Origin: Dermacentor variabilis | Taxonomy: Eukaryota; Arthropoda; Arachnida; Ixodida; Ixodidae | Assembly: GCF_050947875.1 (NCBI RefSeq) | Contig: NC_134568.1 | Location: 254,703,778 to 254,767,777, forward strand | Length of the DNA stretch: 64,000 nt | Reading direction: 5' to 3' | Part shown: positions 12,431 to 22,971 of the stretch, piece after piece | Numbering within the stretch: position 1 is the first letter of the stretch | How the letters are laid out: each line of letters opens with the position of its first letter | Translations under genes and position numbers: made by a program | The notes under the pieces: generated by a model | Told to the model about the DNA's origin: nothing | The model's database searches: none | Seen by the model: only the letters and a program-made list of their open reading frames with translations

Positions 12431-13050
12431 GTTTCACGTAACTTGAGACAAACCTTACATATATGCACATGCCACGCAGCTGGACTCAACCGAGGTAATG
12501 TTGTTGGCCGTCGCTTGGATGTGCTCAGATTATTTTTTGCATTCCTCCTAATTACATAATTAGTGTAAATAATTAATGAATTTTTCAATCATTACAAATA
12601 CAAGAAAGGTGTCAATGAGAAAATGTAGAGCAACATGAAAACTCGCGACACAGCTTTCTGTTGCTCAATGCGTGCTACATAAAAGTGTTTTTCCGAACAT
12701 GAAAGAAGCCCGCAAGTGCGAACAAAATTGCCGCGCGACTGGCCGCTCGAGGCACTTTGCGTGCATTCGCTAGCTTTTCACGCTCGGGAAAACACTTTTA
12801 TATAGCACGTATTGAGCAAGAGAAAGGTGTATCGGGAGTTTCTCATGTCGCTCTACAATTTTATCAGTGACATATTTCATATAGTTATAATAATCGAGAA
12901 GTTGATTAATTAATTAGGACTAATCTAATTAGGAGGAATACAAAATAATAATCTGAGTTTCTCCAAGCGAGGGCAAAGAACATTACCTTGGTTGAGTCCA
13001 GCTGCGTGGAAGTTTCATATTTTTAAGGTTTGGCTCAAGTTAAATGAAAC
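12431..13050. mobile_element. Fold-back (MITE-like) element, about 290-bp inverted arms
   Basis: The two halves are inverted copies of each other. The left arm contains GCAGCTGGACTCAACC (12477 on) and CATTCCTCCTAATTA (12540 on). The reverse complement of the right arm gives the same blocks in the same order, ending at 13050. Similarity extends outward to TTTCACGTAACTTGAG on the left and TTTCATTTAACTTGAG on the right. The arms have diverged by mismatches and small indels. There is no reading frame, so it would be a non-autonomous DNA element or fold-back repeat mobilised by proteins made elsewhere. No convincing target duplication was found. The family is not identified. Confidence 0.65.
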
Positions 13051-13127
13051 GCGTTGTATATGGCTTGAGTTCTTACTTAATTTAGCGAAATATCATCCGG
13101 GTAAAAGGCAGAATAAATTGCTTGCTG

Positions 13128-13161
13128 GGCCATCATCATCACCCCCCCCACCACCACCACC

Positions 13162-13192
<31 letters not shown>

Positions 13193-15284
13193 TCATCATC
13201 AAGATCATCAACCTGTTTTAAGTCCACGGCAGAACGAAGGCCCCTCCCTTCAATCTCCAATTACCCCTGTGCTGCGCCAACTGATTCCAACTTGCGCCCG
13301 CGAATTTTCTAATTTCATCGCTCCACCTAGTCTCCTGCCGTCCTCGACTGCGTTTCCTTTCTCTTTGCACCCATTCTGTAAACTTAACGGTCCGCCGGTT
13401 ATCTAACCTACGTATTACATGACCTGCCCAGCTCCATTTCTTTGTCTTAATGTCGATTAGAATATCGGCTATGCCCGTTTGCCTCTCTGATCCACACCAC
13501 TCTCTTCCTGTCTCTTAACGTTACGCCTACTATTCCGTTCCATCGCTCTTCGTGCGGCCATTAACTTGTTTTCGAGATTGTCAGTCTCCAAGTTTCTGCC
13601 CCATATGTTAGCACTGGTAGAATGCATTGATTGTACACCTTCTTTTCACTAATAACGGTAAGCTTCCAATAAGAATCTGAGTATGTCTGCCGTATGCGCT
13701 CCAACCCAATTTTATTCTTCTGTAAATTTCCTTCTCATCATCAGGGTCTCCTGTGAGTAATTGACTTAGGTAAACGTATTCTTTCGCAGACTCTAGAGGC
13801 TGACTTACGATCCTGAACTCTTGTTCCCTTGCTCGGTTATTCATCGTTATCTTTGTTTTCTGCATATTATTATTCAACCGCACTCTTACACTCTCTCTGC
13901 TAAGGTCCTCAATCATTTATTGTAACTCGTCCACAGTGTTGCTGAATAGGACAATGTCATCTGCAAACCGAAGGTTGCTGAGATATTCGTCATTGATCCT
14001 TACCCCTAAGCCGTCCCGATTTAATAGCTTGTATACGTCTTCCAAACACGCAGTGAATAACATTGGAAAGATTGTGTCTCCTTGTTTGACCCCTTTCTTT
14101 ATAGGTATCTTCCCACTTTTCTTGCAGAAGATTAGGGTAGCTGTGGAATCTTTGAAGATATTTTCCAAGATATTTACGTAAGCCTCCTCTACTTCTTGAT
14201 TACGTAGTGCCTCTATGACTGTTGGTATCTCTACTGAATCAAATGCCTTTTCGTAATCTATGAAGGCCATGCAGAGAGGTTGATTGTATTTCTCGATTAC
14301 CTGATTGATTACATGGATGTGATCCATTGTACAGTATCCCTTCCTGAAGCCAGCCTGTTCCCTTGGTTGACTGAAGTCAAGTGTTGCCCCTATTCTATTG
14401 GAAATTATCTTCGTGAATATTTTATACAGTACTTGAAGTAAGTTAATGGGCCTATATTTTTTCAATTCTTTAACTTCACCTTTTTTGTGGATTAGTATAA
14501 TGTTGGCATTATTCCATCCAGTTCTCTGGGAACCTTGAAGTGGTGAGACATTCCGTATAAAGGACTGCAAGCTTTTCAAGCATGACGTCTCCTCCATCCT
14601 CGATTAAATCGACTGTTATTCCATCTTCACCTGCCACCTTTCCTCGTTTCATGTCTTCTAAGGCCATCTGTAACCTGTTCATCACTGCTTTCAAAGGACA
14701 TGTCCTGGTTGCTCTGGGTCTTGTACAGGTCAGTATAGAATTCTTCCGCTGCTTTTACTATATCTTCGAAATTGCTGATGATATTGCCCCGCTTATCTTT
14801 CAGTGCATATATCTTGGCTTCTCTTATGCCAAATTTTCTTATCACTGATTTCATGCCGCGTCCATTTATTACTGCTTCCTCACTGTTTCTTACGTTGTAA
14901 TTTCGGATATCCTTTATTTTCTCCTTGTTGATCAGTTTTGACAATTCCGCGAATTCTATCTGATCTCTTGAGTTGGACACTTTCATTTTTTTGTCGTTTC
15001 TTTAGGAGGTCCTTCGCTACATCGGAGCCCTTAATACTGGTTGCATTGGTGCCTTACGTCCTACTTCAATTTTTACTTCTAAAGCCAGTCTAGTTACCGC
15101 TTCATTCGTTACCTCTGTCATCTTCATCCCTCTGTTCTAATGCTGAATATCTGTTTGCAAGCACCAGCTTGAGTTGGCCAACTTTTACCCTCAACAGGTT
15201 GGCCTGTTCCTTCTTGACCAATTTTACTCTGTCTCTCTTCATTTTGAGGTAAATCCTAAACCTCACTAACCTATGATCACTGTG
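13128..15284 (-). mobile_element. RTE-type LINE, 5'-truncated (copy 1)
   Basis: This is a minus-strand non-LTR retrotransposon. The 3' end, at low coordinates, is an ACC/ATC simple repeat tail (about 13130-13203). Moving upward come the C-terminal domain with a poor WAGHVMRR-type region, RT motifs, and a region before RT that matches copy 3 (29199-32291) closely. The endonuclease is missing: homology stops at about 15284 within sequence that copy 3 continues past. Copies 1 and 3 are one subfamily (shared 3' UTR AAGTCCACGGCAGAAC versus ATGTCCACTGCAGGAC), while the copy at 19104 is another. The 5' edge lies inside the presumed 3' UTR of the neighbouring I-group LINE. Confidence 0.85.
13917..14597 (-). 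pseudogene. RTE reverse transcriptase core (copy 1)
   Basis: This 226-codon frame holds the RT fingers and palm of the RTE copy, which would copy its own RNA into DNA at a nicked target. Motifs in order are NANIILIHKKGE and YRPINLLQVLYKIFTKI (fingers), AGFRKGY, AFIDYEKAFDSVE (motif A aspartate), GVKQGDTIFPMLF (motif B) and LRFADDIVLFSN (motif C with the catalytic FADD intact). The frame is closed at its C-terminal end by a stop immediately after DELQ; the next block (13608-13916) continues the protein. Upstream, 14509-14986 encodes the preceding linker in other frames. The RT core is intact by motif, but the gene as a whole is not: frameshifts lie on both sides and there is no endonuclease. 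Confidence 0.85.
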
Positions 15285-15750
15285 ATGAGCATATAAACAG
15301 ATGAGTTAGACTAAGTTAAAATAGTGCGAGCACTGAATACAAAAACAAAACTATACCACGTAATATACAAGCGCTAATAATTAAAAATAATAGAAGCATC
15401 TTATAGTAACATCGTGTGACTATTCATTGCGATATATAATACTTGTTAATAATGCCTCTGTCTTCGTAAAAACGTTCAAGTGCGTTCAGTGCTGTTTGCT
15501 GTGCTATTTTCGATGGCCATGGGCCGAGCAATTTTGAGAGTGAGAAACTTCGCTGAGGATCAATGGAGTGTAGCTCTTGTTCTAGCTGACGTCTTTACGT
15601 CGCGTGTACGGGACATTCGAAGAGTGGATGGCGAACATCCTCATCGTCGTGGCCACAGCAGGAAGCCGGGGAAGAAGCCCGTTTTATGCGATATAGGAAA
15701 TGTTTGGTTATGCTGTCCAAGGTGCAATCTATAAATAAGTGTCTCGGTAC

Positions 15751-16245
15751 TTACGAAAGTTCTACATCCAGCCGGTATTTGAGTTGAGGGTCCACTTCAT
15801 AAAGAATCGATTCTATAGTATTTTCATTAAACCAGGTTGACATACACAAGTGCTTCTCTAGCACTCTCATTATGCGTTTCGTGTCCATTGATGATAAAGG
15901 GATGACCTGAATTTCTGCATCTTTATGGGCCGATTTTGCCAACGAGTCCGCTAATTCGTTGCCTGCTATACCAGTATGTCCCGGGACCCACTTTAATATT
16001 GCTTCATCTTTTCTTTCATTAGCCTGAGTCAAACTGTTCGATACTGCGTATGTTATTCGTGTGTGTGGTTGGCGGTCATCAATATTTTCCAGATATGCTA
16101 AAGCCGATAAGGAGTCCGCACAAATTACCAACTTTGTTGGTGTCTCATATGTTTTGATAATATAAGTGGATTGGAGAATTGCCGCTAATTCCGCTATTGT
16201 TGGTGACGACGTGCGTCTTAGTCGACAAGCGTACTGTACCTGCAA
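15751..16245 (-). pseudogene. LINE RNase H domain
   Basis: The frame encodes most of an RNase H domain, which removes the RNA strand of the RNA:DNA hybrid made during retrotransposition. The catalytic glutamate context is IAELAAIL, the second aspartate is CADSLSALAYLE, and the C-terminal signature is WVPGHTGIAGNELADSLAK with its aspartate. The N-terminal (Y)TDGS strand is upstream, past a frame change near 16260-16300. Downstream, the zinc-binding tail continues in another frame after a stop at about 15748, so the protein is interrupted. Confidence 0.85.
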
Positions 16246-17046
16246 GTATGGTGTAACATAATCTGGGCAGTCGCACTTTATTTGATTACAGAACCGTCCG
16301 TGTAGACGTGAATAGATTCCTGGTACTTGTCAAATAGCCGATTGAATGCTAATTGTTTCGCTCCTAATGTTGAAACGTCGCTTTCATTTTTAATCTTTTC
16401 GATTGACGTTTCTATATTCGGCCCCTGCAGAAACCATGGTGTGTAGCGGAGGTGTGAGTACCAAACAAGTGATCATGGAAGTCGTGATTTGTGCTCTTGA
16501 AACATGGCGTGTATCTGTGCACCCGGATGGTTCTCTATCAGAGAGAGAAGTGGGTGCAAAGGATGCTGGGTAGAAATTCTGAAGAGATGTCGCATGTTTC
16601 AAGCTGCGAGTTTTGGTGAAATGTGGTTCCCGCGCTTCTGCAATAGTGAGATGACTGAATGTACCTTGCGGGACTCCCAGACATACTCGCAAACTCTGAG
16701 CCTGCAACAGCTGTAGACGGTGGAGGGACGTCGCAGATAATTTGTGCCATACAGGGGCGGAGTAAGCAACTCTCTGACGGACAAGTGCTGAGTGAACGTT
16801 GCAGTTGAATATGCTGCAGTTCTTTTAGAGAGAACAAAATATCCAACTGGACGTGAGGTAAATTGCAAGCATCTTCAATCTGTTGCCGCATCGAAAAGAT
16901 AGGTTGATCTTGAATTGGTACAGGCTGTGCGAAATTTACTAGTGCTGCGCAGAACTTGTTTGCGATTTCGTGTTCAGATAAGCCAAGGGCAGTAGCAAGG
17001 CTTTTGAAGGGACTACGTTGTGATGCCGGATGGCCAAGGGCGTTTA

Positions 17047-17589
17047 TTAGCCTCCAGATTTTCGGTAAGGGAGGGAAGGGGGTGACATACAGAACTCACG
17101 CCACCGTTGCTGTCCCAGTTTTTGCATGTCCCTGTTAGATTTTCGGTGTGCAGCTTGACTCTCTTGATGAGCTTCAAGCATTCCGCAACAACGAAACCGG
17201 TGCTCTGCTCTCCTTCTAACTGCTAGGAGTCGTTCATAGTCCTCGACACTGTATTGTCCTTCAGGAAGAGTTGTGTATCGCGTAGCCCTGGAGTAATTAC
17301 TAAGTACCGATGACATAAACGTGGCCAAGTCATCTACTTGGTTCTGTGCCGCAGAATTATTTTCCCGAAATAGTGGCCAATTAGTAAGTTTAGTGACTCT
17401 AGGAGATTTTGCCGGATGCATAAGGAGATGTGCTATGAGAATTGGGTAGTGGTCACTACCCCGTGTCTCATAATCTGTGCACCATCTAATACCACGCGTA
17501 AAGTCAGGGGAGGCTATAGTAAGATCAATACCAACTAGCGTAATTGCAGCCTCTTGAAAATGTAAGTGATCCACCATTAAGCATAACAA
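17047..17589 (-). pseudogene. LINE AP-endonuclease C-terminus and linker
   Basis: This 180-codon frame begins inside the endonuclease domain. VGIDLTIASPDF corresponds to the SxLDLxxxS block, and YETRGSDHYPI is the conserved SDH motif of LINE apurinic-like endonucleases, which nick the target DNA. After this comes the usual linker to RT (NWPLF..., then an Arg-rich stretch with RRRAEHRFRCCG). The frame ends at a stop near 17047. The endonuclease N-terminus, with the DFNAH-type block now reading CLNAHNVTWG, lies in broken frames at 17600-17930. Confidence 0.75.
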
Positions 17590-17966
17590 GGCCGCACGAG
17601 TCTATAGCCTTTTCTTAAGATCTGCGTCTAGAATCAATGTGACTACGTCCCCAAGTAACGTTATGAGCATTTAGACACCACAAAATAGGACTGTTCCTTG
17701 AATCCTTTGAAAGAAATGCACGAAAGTTGACTCATTAATTCGCGATACTGGTTGGATAAAAATGCAAATTATGGCCACTGGCAGCTTTTTTGAACTGAAC
17801 TTTACAGGCAACGAACTCAGGCACATCAGAGTCCGAGGAGAAGAGAAGACAGGAAGGTAGTTTTGCGGCTGGTGATCTTTTATGAACATGCTTGGGTGTA
17901 TACGCCTACAGTCTGATGTAGCTTTGCGTAGTTCAGCGCCGCGATTGTGATATTCCCGTGTGGTTA

Positions 17967-17968
<2 letters not shown>

Positions 17969-18049
<81 letters not shown>
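17969..18049. repeat. (TA)n microsatellite
   Basis: About 40 uninterrupted TA dinucleotides, just upstream (in element orientation) of the 5' edge of a truncated LINE. Confidence 0.97.
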
Positions 18050-18052
<3 letters not shown>

Positions 18053-18661
18053 TCCATCCCGGTTTCTCCTCGAAAATGGGACGCCGGCGACGGTGGCCGA
18101 TGATGCCACCGCCGTTCCATTTGTGAGGGGGAACGGGCTAGGAAACGTTCTCTCCTGACGAACGCCGGTGCTATGAAAGTTACGGTGACGCGTGGCGAAT
18201 GATGGCTGTGTGAATCCGGGCGTAACAAAATAGAACCGACTGCCATCAGCTTCACCTATAACTTCATCGAGTATAAACGATGTCCATAGTTAAGACATCA
18301 TAGCTATATTTTATTCCTTTTTTTTCTTTTGTAGTTCAGATTCTACATGTGCAAATTTCTTTAGGCGTGCTCATGACCTGTTGAAACGACCTCCACTCCT
18401 CTATATGGGCCCGCAGAAGAAAGTACATAGATAAACAAAAATATCTGGATCCCGTGTGCTGTTGGAATCGGTTTATGTGTACCTTTCATTGGCGTTTGCT
18501 ATGAACGCTGTTCTTGTATTAGTGGCCATTTGCAAATATAGAGCACTCAACCAAGTCGAACACATTGTCACTGGAAAAGTCCTCGTTCAGCTTATGTGGC
18601 GCTCAACATGCGGATCGCATGCATGGCGACGAAGGATTGCCGACAATGTGGTGATAATACT
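18050..18661. other. No gene recognised
   Basis: Mixed sequence between the microsatellite and the satellite array. No recognised element or gene. Confidence 0.45.
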
Positions 18662-19548
18662 GGAATGGTGACGATGACATGCCGGCGACGGCATGACGAC
18701 AACGGCATGACGACTACTATATGGCGACAACTGTATTACCATGACGGCATGATGACAATGAGATGGTGATGCTGGAATAACGACGATGGTGTTACCACGA
18801 GAACGTGACGACGACTGTATGATGACGAATGATGATGACGGTGTGAAGATGGCGACGTTATGACAACTGTAAATGACAACGCAGTGTGGACGACATAGTG
18901 AAGATGGAAGAACGGTGACAACGGCATGATGCCAACTATATTTGACGATGCTGGCATGATGACAAGGAGATGATAATGCTGGAATAACGACGATGGTGTC
19001 ACCACGAGTACGTGACGACGACTGTATGATGACGAATGTTGATGACGGTGTGACGACGGCGGCGTTATGACAACTGTAAATGACAACGCAGTGAGGACGA
19101 CATCATCATCATCATCAGCCTGGTTACGCCCACTACAGGGCAAAGGCCTTTCCCATACTTCTCCAACAACCCCGGTCATGTACGAATTGTGGCCATGTCG
19201 TCCCTGCAAACTTCTTAATCTCATCCGCCCACCTAACTTTCTGCCGCCCCCTGCTACGCTTCCCTTCCCTTGGAATCCAGTCCGTAACCCTTAATGACCA
19301 TCGGTTATCTTCCCTCCTCATTACATGTCCTGCCCATGCCCCCCCCCCCCCATTTCTTTTTCTTGATTTCAACTAAGATGTCATTAACTCGCGTTTGTCC
19401 CCTCACCCAATCTGCTCTTTTCTTATCCCTTAACGTTACACCTATCATTCTTCTTTCCATAGCTCGTTGCATCGTTCTCAATTTGAGCAGAACCCTTTCC
19501 GTAAGCCTCCAGGTTTCTGCCCCGTAGGTGAGTACTGGTAAGACAAAG

Positions 19549-20220
19549 CTATTGTACACTTTTCTCTTGAGGGATAATGGCAACCTGCTGTTCATGATCT
19601 GAGAATGCCTGCCAAACGCACCCCCAGCCCATTCTTGTTATTCTGATTATTTCCGTCTCATGATCCGGATCCGCCGTCACTACCTGCCCTAAGTAGATGT
19701 ATTCCCTTACCACTTCCAGTGCCTCGCTACCTATTGTAAATTGCTGTTCTCTTCCGAGACTGTTAAACATTACTTTAGTTTTCTGCAGATTAATTTTTAG
19801 ACCCACTCTTCCGCTTTGCCTCTCCAGGTCAGTGAGCATGCATTGTAATTGGTCCCTCGAGTTACTAAGCAAGGCAATATCATCAGCGAATCGCAAGTTA
19901 CTAAGGTATTCTCCATTAACTTTGATCCCCAATTCTTCCCAATCCAGGTCTCTGAATACCTCCTGTAAACACGCTGTGAATAGCAATGGAGAGATCGTAT
20001 CTCCCTGCCTGACGCCTTTCTTTATTGGGATTTTGTTGCTTTCTTTATGGAGGACTATGGTGGCTGTGGAGCCGCTATAGATATCTTTCAGTATTTTTAC
20101 ATAGGGCTCGTCTACACCCTGATTCCGTAATGCCTCCATGACTGCTGAGGTTTCGACAGAATCAAACGCTTTCTCGTAATCAATGATAGCTATATATAAG
20201 GGTTGGGTATATTTCCGCAC
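19549..20220 (-). pseudogene. RTE reverse transcriptase palm and thumb (copy 2)
   Basis: This 223-codon frame has motif A (YIAIIDYEKAFDSVE), motif B (GVRQGDTISPLLF) and an intact motif C (LRFADDIALLSN). A thumb segment follows, ending YLGQVVTADPDHETEI before the frame is lost. The fingers are in the next frame upstream (20180-20590: NANIILIHKKGD, NNYRPISLLLVAYKLFTKVI, QAGFRKGYSTIDHI), joined by a frameshift near 20200. The C-terminal block (19305-19595) is again in another frame: LPLSLKRKVYNSFVLPVLTY. All RT catalytic residues are therefore present, but at least two frameshifts and the missing endonuclease make the copy inactive. Confidence 0.88.
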
Positions 20221-20590
20221 ATTTCTCTATGACCTGATTGATAGTGTGAATATGGTCTATTGTTGAGTAGCCTTTACGGAATCCTGCCTGGTCCTTTGCT
20301 TGACAGAAGCCTAAGGTGTTCCTGATTCTATTTGTGATTACCTTAGTAAATAGTTTGTAGGCAACTAACAGTAAGCTGATCGGTCTATAATTATTCAAGT
20401 CTTTGGCGTCTCCTTTCTTATGGATTAGGATTATGTTAGCGTTCTTCCAAGATTCCGGTACGCTCGAGGTCATGAGGCGGTGCGCACACAGGGTGGCCAG
20501 TTTCTCTAGAACAATCTGTCCACCATCCTTCAACAAATCTGCTGTTACCTGATCCTCCCCAGCTGCCTTCCCCCTTTGCATATCTCCCAA
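20180..20590 (-). pseudogene. RTE reverse transcriptase fingers (copy 2)
   Basis: The N-terminal RT block of the element at 19104-20662: GKAAGEDQVTADLLKDGG (motif 0), NANIILIHKKGDAKDLNNY and RPISLLLVAYKLFTKVI (motifs 1-2). The frame is lost just before motif A, which continues in the adjacent frame. The 5' truncation of the element lies about 70 bp upstream, so no start codon of the original protein remains. Confidence 0.85.
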
Positions 20591-21501
20591 GGCTTTCTTT
20601 ACTTCTTCCGGCGTTACCTATGGGATTTCGAATTCCTCTAGACTATTTTCTCTTCCATTATCGAGGACGACATAGCTAAGATGGAAGAACGGTGACAACG
20701 GCATGACGACAATTATACATGGCGATGTCGGCATGATGACAATGAGATGATGATGCTGGAATAACGACGATGGTATCACCACGAATACGTGACGACGACT
20801 GTATGATGACGAAGGATGATGACGGTGCGACGACGGCGGCGTTATGACAACTGTAAATGACAACGCAGTGAGGACGACATAGTGAAGATGGAAGAACAGT
20901 GTCAACGGCATGACAACTATATGACGATGACGGCATAATGAGAATAAGATGATGACGCTGGAATAACGAAGATGGCGTCACCACGAGCACTTGACGACGA
21001 CCGCATGAAGACGAATGATGGTGACGGTGTGACGACGGCGGCGTTGTGACAACTGTAAATGACAACGCAGTGAGGACGACATAGTGAAGATGGAAGAACG
21101 GTAACAACGGCATGACGACAACTATATGACGATGACGGCATGATGGCGATGAGATGATGCTGTTATACCAACGATGGTGTCACCACGAGTACGTGACGGC
21201 GACTGTATGATGACGAATGATGATGACGGTGTGGCGACGACGGCGTTATGACAACTGTAAATGACAGCGCATTGAGGATGACATAGTGAAGAGGGAAGAA
21301 CGGTGATAACGGCATGACGACAACTATATGACGATGACGGCATGATATCGATGAGATGATGCTGGAATAACGACGATGGTGTTACCACGAGTACGTGACG
21401 ACGACTGTATGATGACGAATGATGATGACGGTGTGACGACGACGGCGTTATGACGACTGTAAATGACAACGCAGTGAGGACGGCATAGTGGAGATGGAAG
21501 A

Positions 21502-22635
21502 GAGAGAGAGAGAGAAGGGAAGATGGAAAGGCAGTGAGGTTAACCAGACTGAGTCCAGTTTGCTACCCTACACGTGGGGAGAGGAATGGGGAGTGAAAGA
21601 GGGGGAGAGAGAATTTAGGTGTAGGATGTCTATAGTCGGGCACTCAAGTCTGTTGCCCTCAGGTAGCGAAAAAGCGCTCGAACTGCTTTCTGGGCCAATG
21701 AGCTGTGAGGCCAGGTTCCAAAGATCTTCGCTTCCGTAAATGGCCTGTCATCCAGTCTATTGAAGGCACACTGGAGAGTCGCACGTTGATTATCGAAGCG
21801 AGAACAGTGGCACAGAAGGTGACTGATGGTCTCTTCACACTTGCACTTAGCGCACATTGGTGAATCCGCCATTCCAATACGATAGCTGTAGGAGTTGGTG
21901 AATGCTACTCGTACCCACAGCCGACACAGCAGTGTTGCGTCACGTCGTGGAAGGTTCGCTGGTAATGTAAGTTTCAGTGATGGGTCGAGGCTGTGTAAAC
22001 GACACTTAGAGTTCTGTGGTGTATGCCAGCAACCTAACGTGATGGTACGAGCGAGACTGCGAAGCTCTCTTGCAGCGTCGACTCTGGATAAAGGTATAAG
22101 GAGTGTCGGTGAGCCAACCTGGGCACGTCGGGCAGCGTCATCGGCGACGTGATTACCAACGATGCCACAATGTCCCGGCAGCCACTGAAATATGATATCA
22201 TGTCCTCTTTCAGATGCGCAATGGCAGGTTTCGTTGATTTGTGACACCAGCTGTTCATAATTGCCACTTCGTAAACTTCGCAAGCTCTGGAGGGCTGCTT
22301 TCGAGTCACAAAAGATTGCCCATTTGTTGGGCGGTTCTTTTTCAATGTATTCGACAGCAGCGCGAAGAGCGGCCTGTTCAGAACCTGTAGATGTCGTTAC
22401 ATGTGAATTCTTAAACTTGAGGACGACCGATTTAGATGGTAGAACAACGGCGCCTGTAGAATTTCCCGAGACGGAACCATCCGTCTAAACATGAATTCGG
22501 TTAGCGTATGAACAATGCAGAAGTTCCAATGGGATCTGCTTGAGAGCCGCGGTGGTCAGGCTAGCTTTCTTGACTATTCCTGGAACAGCAAGGTACACTG
22601 GAGGCTTCTTCAAGCACCACATAGGGGATGGCGTC
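21502..22635 (-). mobile_element. I-group LINE 3' end inserted in the satellite
   Basis: A 1.13-kb, 5'-truncated minus-strand LINE sits in the satellite between two copies of TGGAGATGGAAGA (21489-21501 and 22636-22648), a 13-bp target duplication that matches part of the normal monomer (GAAGATGGAAGAACGG). Its 3' end shows the family hallmark seen in other copies here: GGTTAACC near the end, then a purine/pyrimidine repeat, (GA)n on the plus strand at about 21499-21515. It encodes RNase H and the C-terminal zinc motif. This is the best preserved of the I-group copies in the window. Confidence 0.92.
21630..22635 (-). pseudogene. I-group LINE RNase H and C-terminal zinc domain
   Basis: One frame runs through the whole piece with a single in-frame stop. 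Reading downward: HV-stop-TDGSVSGNSTGA (TAG at about 22484-22486, where related copies have the Tyr of YTDGS), TTSTGSEQAALRAAVEY with the catalytic Glu, WAIFCDSKAALQSL with the catalytic Asp, and WLPGHCGIVGNHVADDAARR with the fourth acidic residue. Next are the linker and the tail CAKCKCEETISHLLCHC (zinc-binding Cys/His), ending ATDLSARL. RNase H would degrade the template RNA during integration. RT and endonuclease were lost by 5' truncation. Confidence 0.9.
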
Positions 22636-22746
22636 TGGAGATGGAAGAACGGGGACAACGGCATGACAACGAAGTAATGATCACAATGGAAGGAAGGTGA
22701 TGAAATGATGACGAAAGAATGACGATGACGGCATGACGACGACGGC

Positions 22747-22936
22747 ATGTGTGTGTTGGAGCTCAGGTTGTGCTTTTGGGCATCATCAGTCTCCCCAGGC
22801 CACCTCAGTTTGCATTATTATCTTATGCTCGTTAGCACTATGGTCGGTACCGGCAAATCGTGCAAGACAGCAGCTATCACCAGAAAAGTGGGGAAAGATG
22901 CAAAAGAAAGAAGTTTCGCTTAAATAAGCAGGGAAA

Positions 22937-22971
<35 letters not shown>

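Larger units (their letters stand above)
15285..17935 (-). mobile_element. RNase H-encoding (I-group) LINE with internal RT deletion
   Basis: A minus-strand LINE. From high to low coordinates it carries endonuclease blocks (NAHNVTWG near 17670; GSDHYPI near 17450), a linker, RT thumb (SLRVCLGVPQGTFSHL near 16690), RNase H (15751-16245) and a C-terminal zinc motif read as CCGHDDEDVRHPLFECP (about 15570-15630), then an AT-rich 3' UTR. The RT palm with its catalytic aspartates is absent: the linker block (LPHVQLDILFSLKEL, about 16810-16860) runs directly into thumb sequence. The 5' edge stops about 35 bp before a (TA)n tract. An RTE copy abuts the 3' UTR at 15284. Confidence 0.8.
19104..20662 (-). 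mobile_element. RTE-type LINE inserted in the satellite (copy 2)
   Basis: A 1.56-kb, 5'-truncated minus-strand RTE inserted into a satellite monomer. The 11-bp target duplication GAGGACGACAT is visible at 19093-19103 and 20663-20673; an uninterrupted monomer contains this string once. The 3' end is an ATC repeat followed by the 3' UTR (GGTTACGCCCACTACAGGGC). The coding part covers RT and the C-terminal domain (GHVMRREDNRW, then WADEIKKFAG near 19190-19330). It belongs to a different RTE subfamily from copies 1 and 3. Its clean duplication and mostly open RT suggest a fairly recent insertion. Confidence 0.92.
18662..22746. repeat. Satellite array, 202-207 bp monomer, interrupted by two LINEs
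   Basis: Degenerate monomers share the blocks TGTATGATGACGAATG, GACAACTGTAAATGACAACG, GAGGACGACATAGTG and GGAAGAACGGTGACAACGG. Taking GTTATGACAACTG as phase marker, it occurs at 18857, 19064, 20841, 21043 (variant), 21245 and 21447. Spacings are 207, then 207 after removing the inserted RTE and one target copy, then 202, 202 and 202. Excluding the two insertions and their duplicated sites, the array is about 1.37 kb, or six to seven monomers. Within monomers there is a sub-pattern of GACGAC/ATGACG trinucleotides. Minus-strand frames rich in His and Ser are by-products of this composition. Confidence 0.9.

Noticed and set aside
13122..13406. His-rich or Ser-rich frames at the RTE tail (also 28899-29291 and 29187-29633)
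   Set aside because: These translate the ACC/ATC simple-repeat tails of RTE elements on the wrong strand.
18736..21469. Long minus-strand frames rich in His, Ser and Val across the satellite
   Set aside because: They follow from GATGACG-type repeats, recur in each monomer, and stop or shift at the LINE boundaries. No protein family.
18736..22740. CRISPR-like array
   Set aside because: The repeats are about 200 bp, degenerate and contiguous without spacers, in eukaryotic DNA.
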